NCBI RefSeq assembly: GCF_003597395.2
Contig: NC_133772.1
Location: 137,687,183-137,751,182, forward strand
Reading direction: 5' to 3'
DNA from: Chelonoidis abingdonii
Lineage: Eukaryota > Chordata > Testudines > Testudinidae
DNA: 64,000 nt
Shown: piece by piece, positions 9,146-19,115 of the stretch
How the letters are laid out: every line of letters starts with the position of its first letter
How positions within the stretch are numbered: the stretch's first letter is position 1
Translations under genes and position numbers: made by a program
The notes under the pieces: model-generated
What the model was told of the DNA's origin: nothing
Database searches by the model: none
What the model saw: the letters and a program-made list of their open reading frames with translations, nothing else

Positions 9146-10479
9146 AAAAGTTAACAGCAAAACTTCAGTGGGAGAATGATCTAGCTGGAGGTGGATCAGA
9201 AGCTTTCATCTATAAAGATCAGTCATGGAACATTAAGGTCCTGAATTGAGCCCTGTGCAGATGTAGGGAATTGCATGTGCAAATCAGGTAAACACCCTGA
9301 AAAATAGGACAGGCTTGATCTACTGAAGGGGAAATGAATTGACCCAAGTCTTTTTTAATCTCTGTCTCCATGATAACGAACAGGGAAATGTTTCAAGTTT
9401 CACTGTATTCACAGCACAGTACAGATGGAAATTTTCCTAAATGTCAGTTCAATAACTATAGACAATGGCTTATTCTTATGAAAACTAAACTGCTAGTGGC
9501 CCGAAGATTAGAGGAAATAGATCTGTCACTCATACCTTTGCTATGGTGGCTCAAAAGAGCAGTGATGTGAAATAAAAAGCTTTCCCCTAAATAAGGCCCT
9601 TTCATTAGAGATTTGTATGGAGTTATAAATCATCTATTATATTATTTGGGGAGGGGAGGGGGGAGTGAGTTGAAGGATATAATGCATAACTGATCTGATA
9701 CTTGACTTTTCTGTTAAATGCCTTTTCCGCCATCCTTGAAATACCCAATACATAATTAGCACACTTGCATTAAAATACTATGTCCCCCCCGGCCTGAATT
9801 ACACTGCATGTGCTTTACATCATGCTCCTTAATAATGTTTTTAAGGTAATAAATCTTATCAATTAATATTCCAGAGTGATTCATACCATTTCTAATATGC
9901 AGAAGCTAGGCAGAGTCTTTCAGATAAAAATATTTTCTGAAGAGATTCAAAATAATTGCTTTTTTAAATTGCTGATGGGGATTCTGCCACTCAACCAGCT
10001 AAGCCTGTAAATGTGCTTAAGAGATTAAATGAGGAAAACTGAGCGGGGCTGGTGGCTGGCCCCATTCCACGTGCCTAAGAGTTGTCACTACTCCAGCTGT
10101 GACCAGACAACTTCAAAATTTGCCGGGGTTCATCCTAAGCAAAAGAGGTAAACTGTGCAGAAGCTTCAGCTTGTAACCAGACATTGCGTAGGCCTGTGCC
10201 TTCTCACAAGGCACTGAGGGATTCAGCTAACAAAGGACGTGCATGCCAGGAAGTGATCGCGTCATTTGGACATGCACATTGTTGCAAACTGATCCAAATA
10301 CCTATCATACATTTTCTGCAATATTGTAACTCAGAACTATAAGCAAGAGCAATATGCCCAGCAGTGCCAAAAGTTCCCTTAGAAAATGTAAATCCTAAAA
10401 GAGAGTAACTACTGTACAACCTTCACACGTGCATGCATGTAAGGTTTTCAGACAAGTTGAGGAATCATCCACTGTGCTC
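9146..10479. other. Non-coding interval, nothing recognised
   Basis: No coding signal. A G-rich run (GGGGAGGGGAGGGGGG) lies near 9649-9664. The open frame at 10204-10419 is featureless. Confidence 0.45.
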
Positions 10480-10491
10480 ACAGCTGAAAAC

Positions 10492-11512
10492 GCAGCAGAG
10501 AATTCTGTGGCACCTTATAGACTAACAGACGTTTTGGAGCGTGAGCTTTCGTGGGTGAATACCCACTTCGTCAGATGCAGGTAGTGGAAATTTCCAAGGG
10601 GAGGGATACATATATCTAGCAAGGCAAGCTAGAGATAACGAGGTTAGTTCAAATCAGGGAGATGGGATGTTCTAGAGTAGAGGTGTGAAAACGGAGGAGA
10701 AACTGTTCCGTAATTGCAAGACATTCACCGCTTTGTTAGTCAGAGCTGATGGGTATTGCAAATGAATGAGCTCGCAGTTGTCTCTTTGAACGTTGGTCTG
10801 AAAGTTTTTTTTGGCTGCAGGATGGTACCGTAAAGGTCTGCTATAGTGTCGGCAGGGAGTTAAGTCTCTCTACAGGTTTTTGATATTGCCATTCCTGTTC
10901 TGATTTGTGTCATTTATCCTTTGCGTAGTGACTTCCAGTTTGCCGACGTAACATAGCAGAGGGCATTGCTGGCATTAGATGGCGTTATTACATTGGGGAC
11001 TGCAGGTGAATGAACCAGTGATGGTGTGGCTATCTGGTTAGGTTGTGATGGTGTCGCTGGTGTAGATATTGGGCAGAGTGGCATCGAGGTTGTTGCATGG
11101 GATTGGTTCTGGAGCAGAGTGACTATGTCGATGTGCGTTGCTGGTGAGCAATACATTTCAGGTTGCGGTTTGTCTGTGGCAGGATGGCTGAGCTTCAGTT
11201 CATTTGCCAAATTTGACACATCCTCTGACTAAACAAAGACTGGTGAATGGCTTTGCCAATTGGTAACAGTTTTCCTCCTTGGTTTCACACTCTACTGCTA
11301 GAACAGGCCATCCTCCCTGATTGAACTAACTCGTCTATTCAGCCTTGCTTGCTAGCATTATATATAAACTACCCCTGGAAATTTCCACTACCGGCATCTG
11401 ACGAAGTATTCCAGAAGCTAAGCTCCAAAACGTCTGTTAGTCTATAAGGTGCCACAGGATTCTCTGCTGCTTTTACAGATCCAGACTAACACGGCTACCC
11501 CTCTGATACTTG
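10492..11512 (-). mobile_element. Penelope-like foldback element with 12-bp TSD
   Basis: A 1021-bp insertion flanked by perfect 12-bp copies of ACAGCTGAAAAC (10480-10491 and 11513-11524). Its two ends are inverted copies of one unit. The left arm GCAGCAGAGAATTCTGTGGC...ACGTTTTGGAGC is the reverse complement of the right arm GCTCCAAAACGTCTG...CACAGGATTCTCTGCTGC. Pairing can be followed inward for about 260-290 bases per arm (to roughly 10760 and 11190). Beyond the paired arm, the right end has about 30 unpaired bases (TTTTACAGATCCAGACTAAC and on). Inverted LTR-like units, a variable-length TSD and a hammerhead-like core fit Penelope-like retroelements. No RT or GIY-YIG coding remains, so the class is an inference. 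Confidence 0.6.
10537..10578 (-). ncRNA. Hammerhead-ribozyme-like core
   Basis: On the minus strand, 10574-10568 reads CTGACGA (the CUGANGA box). Stem II follows (GTGGGT pairing with ACCCAC, loop ATTC, 10567-10551), then GAAA (10550-10547). Next is a two-pair stem III (GC-TCAC-GC) and TC, the expected UH cleavage site. The order and spacing match a minimal hammerhead with a very short stem III, as reported in Penelope-like elements. Stem I is not evident here: the base before CTGACGA does not pair with the base after TC. Activity is therefore uncertain. The matching site in the right arm (11398 onward) has lost stem II. Confidence 0.5.
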
Positions 11513-11599
11513 ACAGCTGAAAACATGTCGCCATATACAAAAGTTCTATAGTACACAGATGGCTAATTCTGGATCATTTACAAAATTACAAACTATTAG

Positions 11600-12062
11600 G
11601 CCAAGATTTTTTTAAAATGGGTGCCTAACATTAATCTCTTATGTATACATGAAAGGCCAAGATTTTCAAAAGTGACTAGAGATTTTGCATGGCTTGGTTT
11701 CTAGGTGCCCAACTTGAGACTGCTTAAAAGGGCCTGATTTTCAGAAAGTGATGAACACTCACCCTCTGGAAACCAGGTGTGTCCAGCCAAGCACCCAGAT
11801 AACAAGGCACTAGTTGTTTCTGAAAGTCTTGACTCAAGGTCCCTGAATAAATTATCTAATTTTCAAAAGTGCTTAGCATCCTGAGCTCCAATTGAGATCA
11901 GTGAAAGTGCTCAAGCACTTTTGAAAATCAGGTCACTTGTGTAGACATCTGCATATGGCTCATATTTTCAAAATCTTGGCCAATATTTTCAAAGGAACCT
12001 AAGAGAGTTAGGTGCCCAAGTTCTACTTAACTCTCCTAGGCACCTCTGAAAATCCCAACCTT
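11600..12062. mobile_element. Cluster of palindromic MITE pieces (GGCCAAGATTTTCAAAAG family)
   Basis: GGCCAAGATTTTCAAAAGTG at 11655-11674 has a reverse-complement-like partner, CACTTTTGAAAATCAGG, at 11917-11933. A second hairpin at 11977-12057 has arms TTTTCAAAGGAACCTAAGAG and CTCCTAGGCACCTCTGAAAA. The same motif recurs at 13437 and near 18275. These are non-coding foldback elements and the exact ends are uncertain. Confidence 0.5.
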
Positions 12063-13430
12063 ATTCTCTAATGAAATTGTCTTACTCTCCGCTTTAAGAC
12101 TAGCTTTACTTCACAATATAACTTTGTTATATGCCTCTCACTTAGGGGGATCCCTTCTCAATCAAGATGTACCTATAGAACCTCACAATTCTACCACCTC
12201 TTGAACCCAACTACAAAGAATATACTAAACCCTCTGAAGGAATTGTACCCCTGTTTTAGAAAGAGCAGTACTCCTAAAGAAAATTCAGTATATCCTTACT
12301 AGAAAAGGTGATGTACCAGATAAAGAGGAAAGGTTAATAAAAAAACAACTAGTGGAGACATTGCAATAGCTATATTAGCAATCTAACAGGTTTTGGTTGT
12401 TGCTAAGTTGAGCCTTGAATTATCTTCACATTGCAATGCAGAATTTTGTTAATAAATCAAGCATGATCAATGGTGTGGAAAAGAGAGAATAATAATGATA
12501 CCTAGCTCTTATAGAACTGACCCTTTCAGAGCTATGAGTCATTAGAAATGGAACATTTGGAAATGGTAGCGTGCTGAATTTTGTAACTAAATGATGCTTC
12601 ATCTTCCCATTCTCTGTAACGTACTCAAATTTGATATGGTGCATGATGTCTCTCAGATCACCAGCAAAAAAAAACCCAGCAGAATTTATCAGCAGCTTTA
12701 CAATCCACATGACATACACCTTCCAGTCTCTAACATAATTTAGTGAGCACTGCCCTACTGCACTATATAAATCCTAGCTTTGAAGAAAATCATTTGGCAA
12801 TAAAATTATCCTCACTCTCCATCCAGTGGTATCATATAAATATTGGATAATAACTGAAACAGCCCACAGAGAAGCAAAGGTATAAGCCTCAGATCTCTCT
12901 GGATAGCTATTTTGTCCTTACAACAACATTCATCAGAGTAAGATAATATTGATTTTTCTGTTGGAAAAGAAACAGAACTTGTTTCTGTATAGACTGAAAT
13001 TCCAAACCTGGTATTATACTGTATATCATACTTTTAATATTGACCATTTAAAATTTGGGCAAACTAAATAAAGAATACATACAAAAAATGTCAAGTTGAA
13101 AAATTCAATTTATGTATTAAAAAAAATCCAGCTCACTGATACCTCCTATGAAATTAAATTGCTAATTTCATTGTTGGGAAATTTTAGCCAGTGTATATCG
13201 CTGTTCTCCTAAATTGATCAAGTCTCTTTTTTACTGAACATACAAGAACACATCAGAGAATCAGAATGTGGGTAGAAATGCTGGAATCCCAAGAAACACA
13301 CATTAAAAAAAGAAGCAATGCTGCCTTCTTTGTTTGAGTAACTGCATTGAAACCAATCGAGTTATGCCAGCAGAAACCTTGGCACCAAATGTCTACCTTT
13401 AACACAAAATGACATGAACTTTCCAAATTT
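12063..13430. other. Non-coding AT-rich interval, nothing recognised
   Basis: No exon-like or repeat signature beyond simple A/T runs. The minus-strand open frame at 12426-12719 has no recognisable domain and unconvincing splice context. Confidence 0.4.
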
Positions 13431-13431
13431 G

Positions 13432-13600
13432 GGCCAAGATTTTCAAAAGCAACTAGTGACTGAGTGTCCCGATTTTACTCAGCTCGCTTACGGGGATCTG
13501 ATTTTCAGAGATTTGGGTGTTCACCACTTTTGAAAGTCCAGCCTCTCCTCTGCAGTTGGGGAGCCAAAAATCAGGATATCCAAAATCACGAGTCATCTTT
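13432..13600. mobile_element. Palindromic MITE copy (GGGCCAAGATTTTCAAAAG family)
   Basis: Left arm GGGCCAAGATTTTCAAAAGC at 13431-13450. The inner blocks CTGATTTTCAGAGATTTGGG and CACTTTTGAAAGTCCAG are inverted partners. It belongs to the same family as 11600-12062. Confidence 0.5.
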
Positions 13601-14787
13601 GGCCTTTGCGTAAGAGTGGTGCACCCACCTGCATACTCATTCCATAAATGTTGTTATAATAGCTAATGATGCATAGGAACTCTCATCAACATCACATTCT
13701 GAAATCATGTTTGGGCCACTTCTCTAGAACAACTGGCTCTCTGTTTGCTCCATCCCCTTGACTGGCTCCCTGCCAGCTTCACCCTCTCGACTGCTGGAAA
13801 TATTCTAGGATTTACTAGAGTCACTTGAGCCATGATTTTAGCACAGCTCCACTCCTTTTTCCTGGACTAACTACGGGAGATATTGTGGGCTTGGAAAAGT
13901 TTCTAGCATCAAAGCAGACTATGAAAAATACTTTTTTCCCCCTGTTTTTGTTGTGGATAGTATTTTAGGTGTCAGGGCTACTAAGAGTGCAACGGACAAC
14001 TGACTTCTCTCATATTAATAGGCTTGCAGAGGGTTAATGGCCCTTTCCTTCTCCAGTTTGTTCAGCTGTTGATCTATTAGGAATTGCTGCAAAGGAATGA
14101 CATGTTCACAGCATTCCTTTGGGTGTCACCTTCTTTCGGCAACCATGGCCCCTAAGAAGAGGAAATCCCCAGCGGAGCCCTGCTAGCCACAGTCCTGGGT
14201 GATTTCTCACTGATTGGATTGGACAGAATAGATGAGGATGCCTGAGATAAGGGTTTCCCCATTGGGGTTAAGCCCTTTTCTTCAGAACAGCTTAGTCACT
14301 TAAGTAGGTCAGAGTAAGCCAGTTCAGAAATTACTCTGACATCTCTTCGACCTTGTCCTGCAAGTCGTTGCATAGCAGGCAGCATGGAGTGGGTACAAGG
14401 GCTCAAGCCTGGGAGATGCTGAGTACTCCGATGAGCTGTTGCGTGCACTCAGTTCCTACTGGCTTCAGTGGCTTTGAGGGATCTCAGCAGTGCCTTGCAG
14501 GAATGAGCCCTTTCTCATGTGTGAGTGGAGGCTACAGGCAGACCTATACAGGGTTTAAACCCTTGTGCAGTGCACAGCAGGGAGCAGAGACCTGAGCAGA
14601 CTACAAGTACACAAGCAAGATGAGGTACAATATTTGACTGTTATGGTAAATAGCATCCCAATGGGGTGACACTATAGTACAGATCTGAGTAGGAACATAG
14701 AGCGCTTTCAGATGGTGCTTGATGAGAAAGAACAGCATATGCAAAGGAAGGAATAAAGCCTAGATGTTGCATCTCTCTCTAGATGTA
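13601..14787. other. Non-coding interval, nothing recognised
   Basis: Single-copy-looking sequence. Open frames such as 14353-14595 lack domain character. Confidence 0.4.
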
Positions 14788-14872
14788 GAGGGAGATTTTT
14801 GAAGGCACGAAGAGAAGTTAGATGCCTGCCTCATACGTTCATTTGTGCCTTTGAAAATCTCCCCCCTAGATC
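14788..14872. mobile_element. Short palindromic MITE
   Basis: An 85-bp hairpin with left arm GAGGGAGATTTTTGAAGGCAC and right arm GTGCCTTTGAAAATCTCCCC, plus inner pairing around GAAGTTAG. TAGA-type sequence is present on both sides and could be a short target duplication. Confidence 0.6.
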
Positions 14873-15104
14873 CCTATATGGAGTGGAAGTAAAGGCTAAG
14901 GTCTGATTCAGAGTCCATTGAAATCAGTCTTTCCAATTATTTCATTAGCCTTTGGATCAGAACCCTTTGCATGCCCACTCCCTTCATCCCCAAGGGTAAA
15001 AGAGGAGCAGTGTGCAAGCTGAAACCAGGCACAGCTGGGGAGGCATGAGTTTAAGTGCAATCTTTAACTTCCCAATGAGGGACTTAACTATGCAGTCTCC
15101 TTGG

Positions 15105-15346
15105 AATACGTCTACACTGCAGGGGTGTGACTTTGAGTTAGCTAGCTCAAGTAACAATAACAGGGATGTGCAGCAGCATGGGTTGTACAAGACCATTTGG
15201 GGACCCTGGGTATATTCTCAGGCTGCTCGCCCATTCTGCCATGGCTTCACTGCTATTATTGTTCAAGCTAGCTAGATTGAAGCTTGCTTGGGTATGTCTA
15301 CACATGCTGCAATCACACCTCCGGCTGCAGTGCAGACATACCCTTC
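15105..15346. mobile_element. Foldback MITE (TACGTCTACACTGC...GTGCAGACATACCC)
   Basis: The ends TACGTCTACACTGCAG and CTGCAGTGCAGACATACCC are inverted repeats. Inside, TTAGCTAGCTCAAGTAACAA (15138-15157) pairs imperfectly with TATTGTTCAAGCTAGCTAG (15257-15275). The right end holds another small palindrome (GGTATGTCTACACATGC...GCAGACATACC). The GTCTACAC termini are shared with the elements at 31023, 40204, 41051 and 43795. Confidence 0.65.
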
Positions 15347-17020
15347 GACTCACTGCTGCCACCAGCGGGAGTAACTTGGCATCCGTGTAGCACCACTCAT
15401 ATAAACACAGGTTTCAGTAGTTCTGCGCTGCCTAGTTGACACATCACCTTTCAGCTGGCACTTCTACATATGTTTCACACCTACACTGGGCAGGATCAAA
15501 CTCTTTATAGTTTAATCGAGAAACTGGACAGAACTCTGCCAAACATTGCAAAATTCGAGAACCGACTACAGAATGGGTGTAAGCCTGTTTTCACTGAATC
15601 AGGATCTTATTACAAATAGAAGCATACACTTAAAAACAAGGGGCAGTTCATTGGTTAGAGGAAAAGGTAGTCAGTCACTCAAAAACAAATTCTGTCATTG
15701 TAATATTTGTGTATTGGCACTAAGAGGAAGGTTGGAGGGGAATGGACCTGTGGAGAAACTCTGGCAGATTTAGTTGAACAAATTTTAGAATCAAAATTGA
15801 ATCCATCTTTAATTACAGACTCTGCTTTTCAGCTGCCTACTTTTCGTTCTTTGACGGATACTGACAATGTTTTGATAATTGTTCTACAGTGAGCATGCCA
15901 AGCATTCTGAGTGGTACATAACAAACAGCGCAAAAGAACTGAGGTTTGGCTACACTCCCAACATGCTACATCCCTATTTTGTCCAGAATCTGCTATCTTT
16001 CTCCAGATCTGGAGCTCTTCCCCAAGCTCACCTCTCCACAGATTGCCTGGCTCCTCTTTCTACTGCCCTGCCCAGTTTGCCTCCTGACATGGCTCCAACT
16101 CACTTTTGTTAAAATCCGAAGTGCAAGTGCCACAACCACACTGAACCTGCTGGGTTCAGAAATGCCGCCCTCCCCACCCCAGCCACCGCTGTCCTCCTCC
16201 TTCAAATCTTTATCCCTGAATTTAAAAGAAAAATCCATGCAGAGAGAGAAACATTCTGGATTAAATTCTGGCTCTGTTGCAATCAGTGGGAGTTTTGCCA
16301 TTGATTTCAGTGGAACTCTAAGATTTTACTCTCCTTTTCCAAAGGAAAAAAAATAGTTGGTAGACCTTATGCCTCCACATCATGGCCCTTTATTGCCAAT
16401 CTTCTGAGTCATCCAGTCTTCAGTTTTCTAATGCTATGGAAGTGGGTGTATTACATGAGTCACAAACTCAAGATAGGCCCTTTGGAGTCTTTCCATTGAC
16501 TTCAACAGGCTTTGGACCAAGCTCATTGTGTGCTCATATATATGTCGTTTGAATGTGTGTTCCAAACTCATTCTACATTAGAGGAAGTATGTAATGTTCA
16601 GAAAAGATGGTATATAAGCTAGCAGTTAAACTAGTATGTTTGGTATATTTCCATAAGGCCTAATCATGCAGCCCTTACTCAAGTAAAACGCATTGACTGA
16701 AGAACCTTTCTGAAGAGCCTTCTCCACGAACAGCATAGAGAAGCTGGGGTCTAGTTTGCAAATAAAACAATAAGTTTGTAAAAAATAGGCAAATGAACTG
16801 TAGAAGGAATTTGTTTATTACTAAGGCCTTATAACTAACGAATGGTTACTACACAAACTACATTTTACTTAAACACATTTGTTATTTATTTGTATTACTT
16901 CATGTATACAATGTTTCTGAGTTGTGAATATAAAAATAATCAGTCTTACTATTCTAGTTACCATCATCTGAAATGGGTGCTGGTCCTTGATATTATCTGT
17001 GTCAGTGGAGCTATGCCAAT
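15347..17020. other. Non-coding interval, nothing recognised
   Basis: No support for a gene. The overlapping open frames at 15546-16356 have low-complexity translations with no domain. A half-palindrome of the CCATTGACTTCAA type sits at 16494-16508. Confidence 0.4.
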
Positions 17021-17021
17021 T

Positions 17022-17876
17022 TAAATAATGGTAAATAATGAAGAGGAAGGTCACTGATTCAGAGCAATCTAGGTCATTTGGTAAACTAGACACAAGTAAA
17101 CACTGTGTGTTCTAATATGGCTAAATGTAAATGTAGACATCAGAGAACAAAGAATGCAGGCCACACTTACAGGATGAGGGACTCTATGCTGAGAAGCAGT
17201 GACTCTGAAAAAGATTTGGCGGTTATGGTGGATAATCAGCTGCCTGAACATGAGTTCCCAATGCAACGCTGTGGCCAAAAGAGCTAATGAGGTTCCTGGG
17301 ATGCATAAACAGGGGAATCTTGAGTAGGAGTGGAGAGTTTATTGTACCTCTCTATTTGACACTGGTGCAATCACTGCTGGAATCCTGTGTCCAGTTCTGG
17401 TGGCTACAATTCAAGAAGGATGTTGATAAATTGGAGAGGGTTCAGAGAAGAGCCACTAGAAAGACTAAAGGAGCAGAAAAGTTGCCTTATACAGATAGAC
17501 TCAAGGAGCTCAGTCAGTTTAGTTTAACCAAGCGAATGTTCAGGGGTGACTTCATTACAATCTAGAAGCACCTAACATGGGGAACAAATATTTGGTAACA
17601 GGCTCTTCAGTCTAGCAGAGAAAGGTATAACACGATCCAATGGCTAGAAGTTGAAGAAAGACAAATTCAGACCAGAACGGAGACATAATTTTTTTTAATA
17701 GTGAGAGCAATTAGCCCCTGGTGGATTCTCAATCACTGAACTTTTAAATCATGATTGAATGTTTTTTTTCTAAAATACAGGATCTAGGGATTGTTTGAGG
17801 GACTTTCTATGGCCTGTGCTACACAGGAGGTCAGACTAAATGACCATTTTGGTCCCTTCTGACCTTAGACTCTATT
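17022..17876 (+). mobile_element. CR1 LINE, 5'-truncated 3' portion
   Basis: It starts inside the RT region (GGTAAATAATGAAGAGG) and runs to a good 3' end. That end has ACACAGGAGGTCAGACTAAA (17821-17840) and TGGTCCCTTCTGACCTTAGA (17851-17870), as expected for CR1. The ORF2 C-terminal region at 17287-17565 is still open. It belongs to the same subfamily and orientation as the copies at 1-1056 and 1735-3195. Confidence 0.88.
17287..17565 (+). pseudogene. CR1 ORF2 C-terminal fragment
   Basis: A 92-codon open stretch matching the CR1 region after the RT. Residues ~21-40 read V-P-L-Y-L-T-L-V-Q-S-L-L-E-S-C-V-Q-F-W-W. Then come L-E-R-V-Q-R-R-A-T-R and the L-P-Y-T-D-R-L-K-E-L...F-S-L motif. The start codon is incidental. 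It is a fragment of a dead element. Confidence 0.8.
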
Positions 17877-18129
17877 AAGCAGCTGGGGATCTAGCCCATG
17901 TATATATTATACCACCATTTTTACTGACAGGATCACTTACTATTTTTCCATAGAACCTGTCTTATTCAGTGTATAGGCTGAATCTGCTCTGGGGAGGAAT
18001 CAGGGTTGTGGTGTTAAGGGGATGTTGTCTGTAGGACCCCAGCCTCATTTGCTGCAGAAGTCAGAAGGTATTTAACAGATGAAGCAGGGGATTGCAGGAA
18101 AGAAAGTAGGGTTCCATAGTCAAGAGAGT

Positions 18130-18310
18130 TGAATGCCACTCCGGATAAACAGATTCTATCCCTGCCTCTGCTATAGGGTTCCTATCTGATATTGGACAAG
18201 TCACTTCCCCCCGGAGGTCACTAATCGTGTGTTCTTCTCTTTCTAGGTGCCTGACTTAAGACCCCAAGGTCTGATTTTCAGAAGTGCTGAGCACTTACAG
18301 CTGCAACTGA
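18130..18310 (+). mobile_element. MIR/CORE-like SINE remnant plus palindromic repeat piece
   Basis: TCTATCCCTGCCTCTGCTAT, then ATTGGACAAGTCACTTCC, follows the order of a MIR-type SINE ('CCCGGCTCTGCCACT...CTTGGGCAAGTCACTTAACC'). From about 18268, CTGATTTTCAGAAGTGCTGA belongs to the GATTTTCAAAAG palindromic family instead. Strongly diverged. Confidence 0.45.
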
Positions 18311-18448
18311 AGGCAATAGGTTTGAACACAAAGTGCTATATAATGCTTAGGGCCCTACCAAATCCATGGCCATGAAAAACGCGTCACAGACTACGAAATC
18401 TGGTCTCCCTCCATGAATACTGGTCTTTTGTGTGCTTTTACCCTATAC

Positions 18449-18781
18449 CAGTCTTTCCCAGATTTGGGATGCCGCTTGTGCAGGGAAAGCCCTTAGTGGG
18501 CTGGGCCAGTTTATTTACCTGCCGCATCTGCAGGTTTGGCCGATTGTGGCTCCCACTGGCCACAATTCGCTGCTCTAGGCCAATGGAAGCTGCTGGAAGT
18601 GGCGGCCAGTACATCCCTCGACCTGTGCCACTTCCAGCGGCCGCCATTGGCTTGGAGCAGCGAACCGCGGCCAATGGGAGCCGCGATCAGCTGGACCTGA
18701 GGACACGGTAGATAAACAAACCATCCCGGCCTGCCAGGGGCTTTCCCTACACAAGCGGTATCCCAAGTTTGGGAAACACTG
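18449..18781. mobile_element. Hairpin hAT-type MITE with 8-bp TSD
   Basis: A 333-bp element with perfect 8-bp flanks CCCTATAC (18441-18448 and 18782-18789). The left arm CAGTCTTTCCCAGATTTGGG pairs with the right arm CCCAAGTTTGGGAAACACTG. Pairing continues to the centre: TGGCTCCCACTGGCCACAAT pairs with CGCGGCCAATGGGAGCCGCG, and GGCCAATGG with CCATTGGC. Nearly the whole element can fold as one long stem, which is why mirrored open frames appear on both strands (18430-18766). It is non-coding. Confidence 0.85.
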
Positions 18782-18802
18782 CCCTATACTATATAGATTT
18801 CA

Positions 18803-19115
18803 TGGGAAAGGCCAGCATTTCTCAAATTGGGGGTTCTGACCCAAAAGAGAGTTGCAGGGGGTAAATGTTGGTAAATGTCAGTTTACCTATACAAACACAA
18901 ACAGACAGAAATAGTTCCATCCAGAATCATCTAAATTTACATACAGGCAAAGTAAGAAAAATGCTGTGATTTAGACTTTTGAACTAGGCTGGTCACAAAT
19001 GGATTAGTGCATGAACAGTAAAAAAAAAAACAAAAAAACCCTATAATTTGTTGATTTAAGGATATTTACTTTGTATGTTTTGGCATGTGATGCTGCCAAC
19101 TTGTGTTAATAATTT
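18803..19115 (+). mobile_element. Diverged hAT-like element, right end unresolved
   Basis: The start GCATTTCTCAAATTGGGGGT, with TCTGACCC and AGAGTTGCAGGGGG after it, resembles the hAT family at 37429-37648 (GGAGTTCTCAAACTGGGGGT, CGGGACCCCTC). No 8-bp duplication or right terminus could be located, and the end given is a guess. Confidence 0.35.

Noticed and set aside
10914..11219. 101-codon minus-strand frame in the Penelope-like element, considered as a coding remnant
   Set aside because: Proline/serine/threonine rich, no RT or GIY-YIG motif visible, and it extends into the inverted arm.
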